DNA of 64,000 nt from Hankyongella ginsenosidimutans (lineage in GTDB: Bacteria > Pseudomonadota > Alphaproteobacteria > Sphingomonadales > Sphingomonadaceae), in NCBI RefSeq assembly GCF_005144965.1, contig NZ_CP039704.1, forward strand, positions 2,340,001-2,404,000, written 5' to 3'. The first letter of the stretch is position 1. The number at the start of each line of letters is the position of its first letter. Both the position numbers and the translations under genes were made by a program. Below the pieces are notes generated by a model, which saw nothing but the letters and a program-made list of their open reading frames with translations, made no database searches and was not told the DNA's origin. This document shows, piece after piece, positions 1 through 11,308 of this stretch.

Positions 1-1160
1 CGGTCCAGCCAGCCGTCCTCCAGCTCATTGCCGAGATAGGCGTCAAGGAAGCCCTTGCGCGGAATCTTGTAGCGCTCGGCAAGACGCAGAAGCTGGCCGC
101 CGAGCGACATGAGGCGGCGATTCAGCCCGTAAAGCTGGTCGACCATCATCTCGATCTTGGCGTTGTTGAAGTGCACTTCCTGCACCAGCGCGGTCAGCTC
201 GCCGCGCAGCTTCTGGTACTTGCGCTCCTGCTGCGCACCGAAGTCCTCGTTCTGCTTCATCGCCAGCAGGCGCGCGTCCTGCAGCTTGGCGAACTTCAGG
301 TGCAGGGTGGTGATGGCGGCGAATTTTTCAAGCGCCTGAGGCTTGAGTGTCTCCTCCATCTGGGCGAGCGACATGGTATTGTCGTCCTCGTCCTCTTCGA
401 AGCTGGGGCGCGGTGCCCGGCGCTCGGTGTAATTCTCCTCGTCGTCCTCTTCGGCGGGCGGCGTTTCCTCGGCCTCTTCCGGCTCGTCTTCCTTGTAGGC
501 GACCTGGGGCAGGTCCGAGTCCTCGCCGTTCTCCACCTGCTCGACCGTCGGTTCCTTACCGAGCATGGCGTCGAGGTCGAGCACTTCACGCAGCAGCATG
601 GTGCCGGCGTTCATCGCCTCGGCCCATTCGATGATCGCCTGAAAGGTCAGCGGGCTTTCGCACAGCCCGGCGATCATGGTGTTGCGGCCGGCCTCGATGC
701 GCTTGGCGATGGCGATCTCGCCCTCGCGACTCAAGAGCTCGACGGCCCATCTCGCGCAGGTACATGCGCACCGGGTCGTCGGTACGATCGAGCGCGGTTT
801 CCTTCTTGGTCGGCACCGCCGGTTCGGCATCGAACGAGAGGTCCGAATCAAGCTCGGCTTCGTCCTCCTCGGGGCCTTGCCGCGCGTCTCCGGCTCGGCA
901 TCTTCCGACAGCGCAGGGTCGTCCGCCTCGACCACATTGATGCCCATCTCGGACAGCATGGTCATGACGTCCTCGATCTGCTCGGAGGACATCTGCTCCT
1001 GCGGCAGGGCGGCGTTCAATTCGTCGTAGGTGATGTAGCCGCGCTCCTTGGCGCGGGCGATCATGCGCCGTACGGTTGCCTCCGAGACTTCGCCAGCCGG
1101 TGCGTCGCCGCCGTCTTCCGTATTTTCTTCCGGCCGTTCGGCTTCCGTCTTCTTGACCAT
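1..1160 (-). CDS. rpoD: RNA polymerase primary sigma factor RpoD, N-terminal part (runs off the left edge)
   Basis: This is the housekeeping sigma-70 factor, which directs RNA polymerase to most promoters. Only the N-terminal part lies in the window. It holds region 1.1 (around residues 25-80, with ERGYITYDELNAALP), region 1.2 (DPVRMYLREMG followed by VELLSREGEIAIAKRIEAG) and the acidic non-conserved linker (EEDDEENYTE). Conserved regions 2-4 would lie beyond position 1. The reading frame breaks near 875 and near 750. Restoring two bases at about 750 joins EMG to VELLSREGE exactly as the family requires. The ATG at 1158-1160 has AGGGA a few bases upstream. It lies downstream of dnaG and yqeY on the same strand, the usual alphaproteobacterial order. 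Confidence 0.93.
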   Translation of the reverse strand, partial: MVKKTEAERPEENTEDGGDAPAGEVSEATVRRMIARAKERGYITYDELNAALPQEQMSSEQIEDVMTMLSEMGINVVEADDPALSEDAEPETRGKAPRRTKPSLIRTSRSMPNRRCRPRRKPRSIVPTTRCACTCARWAVELLSREGEIAIAKRIEAGRNTMIAGLCESPLTFQAIIEWAEAMNAGTMLLREVLDLDAMLGKEPTVEQVENGEDSDLPQVAYKEDEPEEAEETPPAEEDDEENYTERRAPRPSFEEDEDDNTMSLAQMEETLKPQALEKFAAITTLHLKFAKLQDARLLAMKQNEDFGAQQERKYQKLRGELTALVQEVHFNNAKIEMMVDQLYGLNRRLMSLGGQLLRLAERYKIPRKGFLDAYLGNELEDGWLD

Positions 1161-3014
1161 GGGCTGTCCCTTGCTTGTCCCCGAAGGCGGCCTGCAGATG
1201 CCTGCCGCCCGAACTCGATCCAGGCCGCCTGCGCGGCGCTTTCAGCGCTGCGTGCGGCCTCCAGTGCCTGCAAGGCGTCTTCGTCCATCTGTTGCTGGCA
1301 GGTGTGCGTCGCCTGCTCCAGCGCCTGACGGGCTTCGTTCAGCCGGATGGTGAGATCGACCGCCGCCACGAAATCCTGTTCGGCCGCGCGAGCCTCGGCT
1401 GGCGCGTTGAACGAAAACGAAGGCGCTGTTGGTTGCGCACCTGTGCGATGAGCCCGCCAAAACCCGATTGCGTTAAATTGTGTTCAAGCCGCCCTTTGTC
1501 AAGCACAGCCGATTCGTCCGCCGATTCGGAGGCATACTGCGCTGATTCTGCCACAAGATCGAGCGCCGAATCGAGCACGGCCTGCCAAAGATGGTCCATA
1601 TCCGGCTGGCCGAAGCGCAGCATGCTCAGCCGCTCCGCGTGATCTGCCGCCCAGGCGGGGTTGTCGAGCAGCGCGTTGAGCAGCGCCAGCGGCACATCCT
1701 GCTGCGGACCGTTCGCGCGGATGGCGCTGCTCGGCATGGCCGGTCCCGTGCGCAGGGCATGCATTTCATCAAAGCGCTGGCGAAAGTCCTCCATGTAGCT
1801 GCGTCGTACCAGCGGATTCGCAATCGACTGTGCATGCGCGCGCATCTGCTGGCGGAACGCCGCGCGCCGTTCCGGGGTGCTCATGTCGGCCGCCTGGAGT
1901 TCGGTGCGCCAGAGCAGGTCAACGAGTGGCTGGCGGCGATCAGCAAGCGCCTGGAAGGCCGGCGCACCGCCAGTGCGCACCACATCGTCCGGATCCTGAC
2001 CCGGTGGCAGATTGACGAAGCTGAGGCTTTTGCCCGGCTCCAGCAAGGGCAGGGCGCGCAGGGCGGCCCGCAGGCTGGCGCGCTGGCCGGCCGAGTCGCC
2101 GTCGAAGCAGAGAGTCGGCTCGGCGGCGACACGCCAGAGCAGGCGCATCTGCTCCTCGGTCAGGGCCGTGCCAAGCGGTGCCACCGCATGGACGATGCCG
2201 GCCTGCGCCAGGGCAATCACGTCCATATAGCCCTCGACCGCGAGGATCTGCCCGGACTTGCGGGCCATGGGCCCGGCGCGATCGAAGTTGAACAGGGTGC
2301 GGCCTTTGTCGAACAGCGGGGTATCCGGTGAATTGAGGTATTTCGGTTCGCCCGGCCCAAGCAGCCGGCCGCCGAACGCGATGACCGCACCGCGCGGGTC
2401 CCGGATTGGGAACATCACCCGGCCGCGGAACCGATCGTAAGGGGTTTTCTCCTCGACGGCGATCAGCAGTCCCGCCTCGACCAGGGCGTCTGCGCTTGCC
2501 CCTTGCGCCATCAGCGCAGACTTCAGCGCGCTGCGCGAGTCGGGTGCAAAGCCCAGCCCGAAGTCGCGGATCGTCTCAGGGGCGAGGCCCCTGCGGAGAG
2601 GTATGCCCGGGCGTCCGCGCCCGCGATCCCCTGCAGCTGATCGGCGAACCAGCCTTGCGCTGCAGCGAGGATCGCCCGCAGCCCCTCAAGCCGGGCGGTG
2701 CGGGCTTTGTCCTCGGCGGTCTCGCGCGGCAGCTCCAGCCCGACGGATGTCGCAAGCTCCTCAACCGCCTCGCGGAACCCGCGCCCCTCGGCCTCGCACA
2801 GAAAGCGCACGGCATCGCCATGGGCGCCGCAGCCGAAGCAGTGATAAAAGCCCTTCTCGTCGTTGACGTAAAAGCTCGGACTTTTCTCGTTATGGAAGGG
2901 ACACAGACCCTTCCATTCCCGCCCGGCCCGCATGAGGCGCACCTTGCGCCCCACCACCTCGTGCAGGGCGATGCGGGCGCGTATCTCATCCAGAAAGGCG
3001 GGAGAGAATGCCAT
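1061..3014 (-). CDS. dnaG: DNA primase DnaG (frameshifted)
   Basis: DnaG synthesises RNA primers at the replication fork. The N-terminus has the CHC2 zinc-binding domain (CPFH and CFGC, around residues 39-65). The middle carries the TOPRIM catalytic core (AVEGYMDVIALAQAG, then FDGDSAGQ). The C-terminal helical part binds DnaB. The frame breaks near 2590 (AYLSAGASPL should continue as a LAPETIRDFGLGFAPDSR-like stretch) and near 1400-1430 (resuming at AEARAAEQDFVAAVDL). The last frame stays open to 1061, which would overlap rpoD by 100 nt. The true stop is probably just upstream of the rpoD start at 1160 and hidden by another missing base. The ATG at 3012-3014 lies 8 nt after the yqeY stop, so the two are co-transcribed. 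Confidence 0.93.
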
Positions 3015-3022
3015 GGCCGGGC

Positions 3023-3489
3023 TTAACCGGCCAGCGCCGCCTTCACCAGCGCGTTGGCGGTGCTCATGTCCATCTGGCCGGCGTAGCGCGCCTTCAGCGC
3101 CGCCATCACCTTGCCCATATCCTTGACCGAGCTGGCACCAAGCTCCGCCACCAGCGCCTTGATCGCGTCGGTTGCCGCCGCCTCATCCATCTGCTTGGGC
3201 AGAAACTGCTCGATGACCGCAATTTCGGCGCGCTCGGCATCCGCCAGTTCGGGACGGTTGCCCTGCTCGTAGAGCGCCACCGACTCGCGCCGCTGCTTGA
3301 TCATCTTCTGCAGCACATCGGCGATCATGGCGTCCTCGGCCGGGGAGCCAGGCTCGGGGCTGTGCCGGTCCGCAGCTCGATGTCCTTGTTCTTGATGGCG
3401 GCCTGCACCATCCGGAGCGTGCCGGTCGCTTTTTCGTCCTTCGCCTTCATGGCCGTCACGAGGGCCTGCTTGATCGCATCGCGCAGCAT
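3023..3489 (-). CDS. yqeY: GatB/YqeY domain protein (frameshifted)
   Basis: A protein of about 155 residues in the GatB/YqeY family, which resembles the tRNA-binding tail of the GatB amidotransferase subunit. Its cellular role is not firmly known. The start MLRDAIKQALVTAMKAKDE and the C-terminal part (QMIKQRRES-like stretch, then EQFLPKQMDEAA and DMGKVMAALKARYAG) lie in different frames, joined near 3345. The family is almost always next to dnaG in alphaproteobacteria, as here. The stop at 3023 is 8 nt from the dnaG start. An upstream in-frame ATG exists at 3528, but the start at 3489 matches the usual family N-terminus. Confidence 0.9.
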
Positions 3490-3602
3490 GGAATTCGCCT
3501 TTACGGAAAGCTGAAACTTTAATCGCATCTTGCTGCGAGGGCAATCGGAATTTTTGAATTAAACTATTGAAAATACGTGTGAAATTTTTGTACCATCTGG
3601 TG

Positions 3603-3631
3603 TTGACGTCAGGCGTGACAGTCCTTAACAA
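3603..3631 (+). promoter_or_regulatory. Candidate sigma-70 promoter for carA
   Basis: TTGACG (3603-3608), a 17-nt spacer and TAACAA (3626-3631) lie about 55 nt upstream of the proposed carA start, in the AT-rich gap between divergent yqeY and carA. Spacing is ideal and the -35 box differs by one base from consensus. The -10 box is weaker. No transcript data support it. Confidence 0.35.
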
Positions 3632-3684
3632 CGCGCCAATTTGCCCGGACCCTCCCGGCGATCCCACAGAAAGGTTCCAGCCCC

Positions 3685-4853
3685 GTGACCCGCGACGACG
3701 ACCGACCGCGTGCGCCCGCTGCACACCGCCCGACCGCTGCGCTGGTGTTTGCTGATGGGGCCGTGATCTGGGGCAGGGTGCTGGCGCGGTCGGCGCGCGG
3801 GTCGGCGAGCTTTGCTTCAACACCGCGATGACCGGCTATCAGGAAATCCTGACCGACCCGAGCTACGCCGGGCAGATCATCGCCTTCACCTTCCCGCATA
3901 TCGGCAATGTCGGCGCCAATCCGCAGGACGTCGAGGCGATCACGCCGTTCGCGCTTGGATGCGTTCTGCGCGAACCGATCACCCAGCCGTCCAACCACCG
4001 CAGCGTCCAGCATTTCGATGCCTGGCTGAAAAGCTACGATCTGCCGGCGATCACGGGTGTCGACACCCGGGCGCTGACCCGGCGCATCCGTGCCGGCGGT
4101 GCGCCGACCGTCGTGCTTGCGCACGCGCCGGATGGCGTCTTCGATCTGCCGGCGCTGGCGGAGATGGCGCGCGCCTGGCCGGGGCTTGAGGGCATGGACC
4201 TGGCGAAGGACGTCTGGCAGCGGCAGACGAGCACGTGGGAGCAGGGCCTGTGGTCCTTGCAAGGCGGCTTCAGCACGCCCGACATGGCCGGACGCCCGCA
4301 CTGCGTCGCGGTGGACTATGGCGCCAAGCGCAACATCCTGCGCAATCTGGTCAGCGCCGGCTTCCGGGTCACCGTCGTGCCGGGCGATACCAGCGCCGCA
4401 GACATTCTGGCGCTGGCGCCGGATGCCATCTTCCTGTCAAACGGCCCGGGCGATCCGGCGGCGACCGGCACCTACGCAATCCCGATCATTCAGACGCTGC
4501 TCCAGACCGGCAAGCCCATCTTCGGCATCTGCCTCGGGCATCAGCTGCTGGGGCTGGCCGCTGGCGGGCGCACCTACAAGATGCTGCAGGGTCATCGCGG
4601 CGCCAACCACCCGGTCAAGGAACTGGCGAGCGGCAAGGTCGAGATCACCAGCATGAACCATGGCTTTGCAGTCGACGCCGAGAGCCTGCCAGCCAATGTG
4701 AAGCCAACGCACGTCAGCCTGTTCGACGGCACGCTGTGCGGGCTGGCCTGGACTGACAGGCCGGTGTTCGCCGTGCAGCACCACCCCGAGGCGTCGCCCG
4801 GCCCGCAGGACAGCTTCTACCTGTTCCGGCGCTTCCGGGAGCTTGTGGCGTGA
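3685..4853 (+). CDS. carA: Carbamoyl-phosphate synthase small subunit CarA (frameshifted)
   Basis: This is the glutaminase subunit that feeds ammonia to CarB for carbamoyl phosphate, the precursor of pyrimidines and arginine. The N-terminal domain contains GELCFNTAMTGYQEIL. The class I glutamine amidotransferase domain has the nucleophile in GICLGHQ (Cys near residue 282) and the His-Glu of VQHHPEA near residue 365. One frameshift near 3772 separates the first 28 or so codons from the rest. The proposed start is GTG at 3685 with AAAGG upstream; a start further inside would remove conserved sequence. The stop overlaps the next gene by 4 nt (GTGA). Confidence 0.93.
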
Positions 4854-5188
4854 GGCTGATCCACAACGACCCCAAGGAGCAGGTGGCGCGTGGGCTGGAG
4901 CAGCTGCGCGACCTTGTGAGCAGCGGCGCCGACCTGACCGCGCCGCGCATGGCGACCCATGGCTTTTCCGGCGATACCGATGCCCTGGAGGCGCTGGGGT
5001 ATGCGCTCAGACAATCGGGCTATCAGGTCGAGCCGGTCGAGGATGGTGAGTTGACGGCACGCGCCTACGGGGTCGTGGACGAGCCCTGGCTGCGCGAGGC
5101 GATGGTCATCCTCTGCCGCGTCGCCGACCGTTTTTCCGTGCAATACGAAGGCTGGACCGCCGCCGATGACCCCAAGACGGTGAACTGA
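4850..5188 (+). CDS. RraB-like regulator of ribonuclease activity
   Basis: An intact 112-residue protein with the RraB fold signature. It has a DTDALEALGYALRQSGYQVE stretch, where the family has a D-x-D-x-L-x-x-x-L-x-x-x-GY pattern, and a C-terminal QYEGWTA that matches the usual YDGWG ending. RraB of Escherichia coli binds RNase E and inhibits it. Whether this homologue does so is inference. The GTG start overlaps the carA stop (GTGA), so translation is coupled. Its position between carA and carB is notable, since the two subunits are usually made from adjacent genes. The carB start lies 33 nt beyond its stop. Confidence 0.75.
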   Translation: MRLIHNDPKEQVARGLEQLRDLVSSGADLTAPRMATHGFSGDTDALEALGYALRQSGYQVEPVEDGELTARAYGVVDEPWLREAMVILCRVADRFSVQYEGWTAADDPKTVN

Positions 5189-5220
5189 TGCCGCATTTTG
5201 AAATGGATCGATACTGAGCT

Positions 5221-8200
5221 ATGCCCAAACGCACTGACATTTCCTCGATCCTGGTCATCGGGGCCGGTCCGATCATCATCGGTCAGGCCTGCGAGTTCGA
5301 CTATTCCGGCACGCAGGCGATCAAGGCGCTGAAGGCGGAGGGTTACCGGATCGTCCTGGTCAATTCCAACCCGGCGACGATCATGACCGATCCCGATCTG
5401 GCGGATGCCACCTACATCGAGCCGATCACCCCGAGATCGTTGCGAAGATCATCGAGGCGGAGCGCCCGGATGCCGTGCTGCCGACCATGGGTGGGCAGAC
5501 GGCGTTGAACACGGCGCTGGCCCTGGCGCGCAACGGCACGCTGGAGAAATTCGGCTGCGTGATGATCGGTGCAGACGCCGAGGCCATCGATAAGGCGGAA
5601 GACCGGCAGAAGTTCAAGGCCGCTATGGAGAAGATCGGCCTGGAGAGCGCGCGTTCTGCCATCGCCCACAGTGAGGAGGAGGCGCTGGCGGGGCTCGAGA
5701 AGGTTGGGCTTCCTGCAATCATCCGGCCCTCGTTCACACTGGGCGGCACGGGCGGCGGGGTCGCCTACAGCCGCGAGGAGTTTCTGGAGATCGTCCGCAA
5801 GGGACTGGACGCCTCGCCGACCACCGAGGTGCTGATCGAGGAGTCGCTGCTCGGCTGGAAGGAATATGAGATGGAAGTCGTGCGCGACCGCGCCGACAAT
5901 GCCATCATCGTCTGCTCGATTGAAAACGTGGACCCGATGGGCATTCATACCGGCGACTCGATCACGGTCGCGCCGGCGCTTACGCTCACCGACCGCGAAT
6001 ACCAGGTGATGCGCAACGCCTCGATTGCCGTGCTGCGCGAAATCGGCGTCGAGACCGGCGGCTCGAACGTGCAGTTCGCGGTCAACCCGGCGGATGGTCG
6101 CCTGATCGTCATCGAGATGAACCCGCGGGTCTCGCGCTCGTCGGCCCTGGCGTCCAAGGCCACCGGTTTTCCGATCGCCAAGGTCGCAGCCAAGCTGGCG
6201 GTCGGCTACACGCTGGACGAGATCATGAACGACATCACCGGCGTGACCCCGGCGTCGTTCGAGCCGACCATCGATTATGTGGTCACCAAAATTCCGCGCT
6301 TCGCGTTCGAGAAGTTCAAGGACACCGACCCGACGCTGACGACCGCCATGAAATCAGTCGGCGAGGTGATGGCGATCGGCCGCTCGTTCGCCGAGTCCGT
6401 GCAGAAGGCGCTGCGCGGTCTTGAGACCGGGCTGACCGGCTTCGACGAGGTCGATATCCCCGAGGGCGAGCCGGCCATGGATGCCGCGCTGGCGGCCTTC
6501 TCGCCGGGGCGCATCCTGGTTGCAGCGGAGGCGCTGCGGCGCGGCTACACTGTCGAGCGCGTCTGCGAGATCACCCGCTTCGATCCGTGGTTCGTTCGTC
6601 AGTTCGCCGGGATTGTGGAAGCGGAAGCCCAGGTGCGCGCGCAGGGTCTGCCGAGCGACGCCGATGCGCTGCGCCGCCTGAAGGCGATGGGCTTCTCCGA
6701 TGCGCGGCTGGGGCTGCTCACCGGTCGTGGCGAGGCGGCGGTGGCTGCGCACCGGCGCGGACTGGGCGTAACGCCGGTCTACAAGCGGATCGACACCTGC
6801 GCGGCCGAGTTCGATGCCCGCACGCCCTACATGTATTCGACCTACGAGGCGCCGGCGTTCGGCGCGCCGGAGTGCGAATCCCAGCCGACGGACGCGCGCA
6901 AGATCGCGATCCTTGGCGGCGGCCCGAACCGCATCGGCCAGGGCATCGAATTCGACTATTGCTGCTGCCATGCCTGCTTTGCGTTGTCCGACGCAGGGTT
7001 CGAGACCATCATGGTCAACTGCAACCCCGAGACCGTCTCGACCGACTATGACACTTCGGATCGCCTCTATTTCGAGCCGCTGACCGCCGAGGACGTGGTC
7101 GAGCTGCTGCGCGTCGAGCAGCGCGCCGGTGCCTTGCTGGGCGTCATCGTGCAGTTCGGCGGCCAGACCCCACTGAAGCTGGCGCAGGCGCTGGAAGATG
7201 CGGGCATTCCCATCCTCGGCACGTCGCCGGACGCCATCGATCTCGCGGAAGACCGGGAGCGTTTCGCCGCCCTGGTGGCCTCTCTCGGCTCAGGCAGCCG
7301 GAGAACGGTCTTGCCCGTTCGGCGGAAGAAGCGAGCCTGGTTGCAGCGCGGGTCGGCTACCCGGTGCTCATGCGGCCATCCTACGTGCTGGGCGGGCGGG
7401 CGATGGAGATCGTCGAGTCCGACGCGCAGCTTCAGCGCTACATCCGGGAGGCGGTCAAGGTTTCGGGTGATTCCCCGTGCTGATCGATCGCTACCTGCGC
7501 GATGCCATCGAAGTGGATGTCGACGCGGTGGCTGATGGCCAGACCGTATTCGTCGCCGGCGTCATGCAGCACATCGAGGAAGCCGGGGTGCACTCGGGCG
7601 ACAGCGCCTGCTCGTTGCCGCCCTACAGCCTCGATGCGGCCATCGTCGCAGAACTGGAGGCGCAGACGGCGAAACTGGCCATGGCGCTGAACGTGCGCGG
7701 CCTGATGAACGTGCAGTTCGCGGTCAAGGACGGGGTGATCTACCTGCTGGAAGTGAACCCGCGCGCCTCGCGCACCGTGCCCTTCGTCGCCAAGGCGACC
7801 GGCGTGCCGGTGGCGAAGCTCGCCGCCCGGGTGATGGCGGGCGAGACGGTCGAGAGCCTGCGGCCGCCGTGGCGCGCGCTGAGGCACATCGCGGTCAAGG
7901 AGGCGGTGTTCCCGTTCGCCCGCTTCCCCGGCGTCGACCCTGTCCTCGGGCCGGAAATGAAATCTACCGGCGAGGTGATGGGGATCGACGTCCGGTTCGA
8001 GGAAGCGTTCTACAAGAGCCAGCTCGGCGCCGGTGCCCACCTGCCGACCGCGGGTTCCGTGTTCATCTCGGTCAGGACAGCGACAAGGCCGGCATGATCG
8101 CGCCGGTGCGCGACCTGCTGGCGGCGGGTTTTGAAGTCATCGCGACCGACGGTACGGCGGAATATCTCTCCGGGCAGGGCTGAACGTTGGCCGGGTCAAC

Positions 8201-8443
8201 AAGGTGGCGCAAGGTGCGCCGCATGTGGTCGATTACCTGAAGCAGGGCCGGTACAGCCTGATGTTCAATACCACTGAAGGCGCGCAGGCGCTGGAGGACA
8301 GCCGCTCCATCCGTGCAGCGGCACTGGGCGCAAAAGTGCCCTACTACACAACGGCCGAGGCAGCGCAGGTCGCGGTGCGCGCCATCCTGACCCTGCGTGC
8401 CGATGCGCTGACTGTGCGTGCCTTGCAAAACTATCATCAATGA
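5221..8443 (+). CDS. carB: Carbamoyl-phosphate synthase large subunit CarB (five frameshifts)
   Basis: The synthetase subunit of about 1,076 residues uses two ATP-grasp halves to make carbamoyl phosphate from bicarbonate, ammonia and 2 ATP. The first half starts [20 protein letters not shown] and contains [13 protein letters not shown] and [20 protein letters not shown]. The second half contains [20 protein letters not shown] and [20 protein letters not shown]. The C-terminal MGS-like regulatory domain follows ([17 protein letters not shown]). The frame breaks near 5432, 7290, 7468, 8075 and 8182. At 7468 one G is missing from CCCCG(G)TG, and each of the others is also repaired by adding 1-2 bases. 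The family length is regained after repair. Confidence 0.95.
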
Positions 8444-8550
8444 TTATTCTGGTGGCTCGCCTGTAGCAGTGACGGACGTCGGACGGTCTCTCTGCCGTTT
8501 GAAATCCTGCTGTTGTGTCTGGCGGTTCAGAAGTTTGAGGATACTGAGTC

Positions 8551-9027
8551 ATGGCGAGCGCTGAAAAACTGCCGATGCTGATGTCTGGCTTCGAGACTCT
8601 GCAGTCGGACCTGCACAGGCTGAAGACCGTGGATCGTCCAGGCGTGGTCGAGGCGATCGAGGAAGCGCGTGCTCACGGCGACCTGTCGGAGAATGCGGAG
8701 TACCACGCCGCCAAGGAACGTCAGGGCCAGATCGAAGCAATGATCGCCGAGTTCGAGGATCGGCTGAGCCGTGCACAGGTCATCGACCCGACCCGGCTGT
8801 CCGGCAGCAAGGTCGTGTTCGGAGGAACCGTCAGCTTGATTGACGAAGACGACAAGACGGTGGTCTATCAGATCGTCGGCCAGTACGAGGCGGACGCGAA
8901 GTCCGGCCGCATTTCCTACACCTCCCCGCTGGGGCGCCCTGATCGGGCGGCAGGTCGGCGACGAGGTGGAGGTCATGACCCCTCCGGCGAAAAATACTAT
9001 GAAATCGCCAAGGTCGAATTCAAATAA
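8551..9027 (+). CDS. greA: Transcription elongation factor GreA (two compensating frameshifts)
   Basis: GreA rescues backtracked RNA polymerase by stimulating transcript cleavage. The N-terminal coiled coil includes [20 protein letters not shown] followed by [10 protein letters not shown], with the acidic tip residues that reach the active site. The C-terminal FKBP-like domain ends [13 protein letters not shown]. The gene reads through in one frame, but residues from about 130 to 145 are scrambled. Between about 8938 and 8985 the correct frame gives a [15 protein letters not shown] stretch. Two bases are missing at 8938 and one near 8982, so the frame is restored with one codon lost. carB-greA adjacency is common in alphaproteobacteria. 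Confidence 0.93.
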   Translation: MASAEKLPMLMSGFETLQSDLHRLKTVDRPGVVEAIEEARAHGDLSENAEYHAAKERQGQIEAMIAEFEDRLSRAQVIDPTRLSGSKVVFGGTVSLIDEDDKTVVYQIVGQYEADAKSGRISYTSPLGRPDRAAGRRRGGGHDPSGEKYYEIAKVEFK

Positions 9028-9132
9028 GGCTTTGGCTGAAAGAATTGATCGAGACGGTTAGCGCGACTTCACCTTTTTAAGCCGCGCCTTGCTACCCATG
9101 ATCCAGATCGATTTTTTGGTTTGGAGTAGCAT

Positions 9133-11298
9133 ATGTTCGTGGCTTCGTCGGCATTCACGGATCGTCTGAAGGGTCTCAAGGCACCAGCCTTGAACATGCA
9201 GGCGTTTGCGGATGCGAAGATATCTAAGAAGGTCTGGATCAGCTACGGCGCGATGATCGCCGTGATCGCTGGCGTCGCCGGCTTCTCCGTCTGGAACCTG
9301 AACACGGCTGCCTCCTCCTTGCTCCAGACCTCCACGCTGAGCGTCAAAGCAGAGAAGATTACCGAAAACCGCGTCCAGGGCCTGCAGGTCCAGAATCAGA
9401 TCAAGGCGTTCGTGATCTCGAAGGACCAGAAGCTGGTCGAGAGGACAAAGACGCTCATCAAGGCGACCGACAAGGCGCTGAACGACTCGCGCAGTACGCT
9501 GGAGGCGCTGGGCAAAGCCCAGGATGTCGACAAAGCCCATAAGCTGGTGTCGGCGCTTGACAAGGACTTCACGACCATCGTCAGCAGTCAGGCGCAGATC
9601 AACAAGATCGCCGAAGCGCAGATCTATGTCGTCGGGCCTCAGCTCAGCGCGCTGCTGGAGGAAATCGCCCAGGCAAGCTTCGAGCAGCGCAATCTTGCCG
9701 CGGCCAAGGCATCCAGCCAGGCCTCGGCGACCTACCTTCGCAGTCGTATTGACGCCAACCGCTTCCTGTCGGACGGCAGCAAGGAAGCGGCAGAGGGTGC
9801 GCGCAATCAATTGCTGGACCTCGAAGACCAGCTGAACGGCCTCTACGATGTCGTGAAGGACCCGGCCTTGGTCGCCAAGGCTGACGAGGTAATCGGCAAG
9901 ATTGTCGATTATTCGGATGGTTTCAAGACGATCGTCAAGCTCACGAATGAGCGCAACGCGGCAGTTGACCGCATCCTCATGCAGACCAGCCCTGAGCTGC
10001 AGAAGGCGATGGCCAGCATGTCCGGCGCGATCAGTGAAAAGAGCCTGGGCGGCATCAAGGATGGCGTTGCCAGCGCCAATGGCGGCCGCTTCATCGCGAT
10101 CATCGCCATGCTCGCCGGCATCGTGATGGCGATCGGGGCCGTTCTGGCAACCATCCGCCTGATCGCCAAGCCGATCACCGATATGGCTGGTGCCATGAAC
10201 AAGCTGAGCCGCGGCGACAACAACATCGAGATCACCGGCACCGAGCGGGCGGACGAAATCGGCGAAATGGCCAAGGCGGTTCAGGTGTTCAAGGAGAACG
10301 CCATCGCCATGGACGCGCTGCGTGCCGAGCAGGAGCAGGCGCGCATCGAGAAGGAAGAGGCGGAGCGCCGCCGGATGGAAGACCAGCGCGCAGCAGAAAT
10401 TGCGCAGCGTGAGCGCGACGAAGCCGAGCGTGTCCGCGCCGAGCAGGAAAAGCGCCACACGATGAACGAGCTGGCCAACAGCTTCGAATCGAGTGTGAAG
10501 CACATCGTCGAGGTCGTGGCGGATGCCGCTCGCAAGATTCAGGGTGGCGCGGAGATGGCGTCGCACACTGCCCAGACCAGCATCGGCATTACCGCAGGCG
10601 TGGCGGCGGCCGCCGAACAGGCCAGCGCCAACGTCTCCACGGTCGCAAGCGCAACCGAAGAAATGAGCAAGTCGATCGCGGAAGTCGCCGGTCGCGTGGT
10701 CGAATCGTCCCGGATCGCCGAGCGTGCCGTGCAGCGGGCGCAGCGCACGGACCAGATCGTGGCCGGTCTCTCGACCGACGCCCAGAAGATCGGCGAGGTT
10801 GTCGAACTCATCCAGAATATCGCGGAGCAGACCAACCTGCTGGCACTCAACGCCACCATCGAGGCGGCGCGCGCTGGCGAGGCGGGTCGCGGCTTTGCGG
10901 TTGTGGCCTCGGAAGTCAAATCACTGGCTGGCCAGACCGCCCGCGCGACGGAGGAGATCGCCCAGCAGATCGCCTCGATCCAGACCGTCACCACGGAAGC
11001 TGTGAGCGCCATCTCGGATATCCGCGATATCATTCGCGACATGAACGAGATTTCGGCCGTCGTCGCCGCTGCGGTCGAGCAGCAGTCGGTCACCACCACG
11101 GAAATCTCCCGCAACACCCAGCAGGCGGCGACCGGCACCCTCGAAGTCGCCCAGAACATCCTGCAGGTACGTGAAGGCGTGGATGCGACTGGTTCTGCAG
11201 CGCTCGAGTCGCTGCAATCCGCGGCAGAACTCACCGAACAGGCCGCGCGCCTGGAAGAGCAGGTCAACCTGTTCCTGGATCGCGTCCGCGCCGCGTAA
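9133..11298 (+). CDS. Methyl-accepting chemotaxis protein
   Basis: An intact 721-residue chemoreceptor. A cytoplasmic leader of about 35 residues precedes TM1 (around 36-58, [19 protein letters not shown]). A mostly helical periplasmic sensor follows (about 60-315), then TM2 (around 319-343, [20 protein letters not shown]), a HAMP domain, a charged coiled coil rich in Glu/Arg, and the signalling hairpin [19 protein letters not shown] near residue 565. It lacks a C-terminal NWETF-type CheR tether. The ligand cannot be predicted. It is one of the few long genes here without a frameshift. The next gene downstream is unrelated, so it is probably a single-gene unit feeding the CheA pathway. Confidence 0.95.
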   Translation: MFVASSAFTDRLKGLKAPALNMQAFADAKISKKVWISYGAMIAVIAGVAGFSVWNLNTAASSLLQTSTLSVKAEKITENRVQGLQVQNQIKAFVISKDQKLVERTKTLIKATDKALNDSRSTLEALGKAQDVDKAHKLVSALDKDFTTIVSSQAQINKIAEAQIYVVGPQLSALLEEIAQASFEQRNLAAAKASSQASATYLRSRIDANRFLSDGSKEAAEGARNQLLDLEDQLNGLYDVVKDPALVAKADEVIGKIVDYSDGFKTIVKLTNERNAAVDRILMQTSPELQKAMASMSGAISEKSLGGIKDGVASANGGRFIAIIAMLAGIVMAIGAVLATIRLIAKPITDMAGAMNKLSRGDNNIEITGTERADEIGEMAKAVQVFKENAIAMDALRAEQEQARIEKEEAERRRMEDQRAAEIAQRERDEAERVRAEQEKRHTMNELANSFESSVKHIVEVVADAARKIQGGAEMASHTAQTSIGITAGVAAAAEQASANVSTVASATEEMSKSIAEVAGRVVESSRIAERAVQRAQRTDQIVAGLSTDAQKIGEVVELIQNIAEQTNLLALNATIEAARAGEAGRGFAVVASEVKSLAGQTARATEEIAQQIASIQTVTTEAVSAISDIRDIIRDMNEISAVVAAAVEQQSVTTTEISRNTQQAATGTLEVAQNILQVREGVDATGSAALESLQSAAELTEQAARLEEQVNLFLDRVRAA

Positions 11299-11308
11299 CG
11301 GATACGCC

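Noticed and set aside
171-1328. A 385-codon plus-strand frame opposite rpoD and dnaG
   Set aside because: The minus strand carries clear RpoD and DnaG motifs. The plus-strand product is Leu/Arg/Gly-rich without domains.
5221-8443. Programmed ribosomal frameshifting in carB and others
   Set aside because: Breaks are too many, lie at unrelated sequences, lack slippery heptamers and affect genes that never use recoding.
9058-10566. A 502-codon open frame on the minus strand opposite the chemoreceptor gene
   Set aside because: It is the complement of an intact chemoreceptor with strong motifs. Long antisense frames are common in GC-rich DNA, and its product has no recognisable domain.
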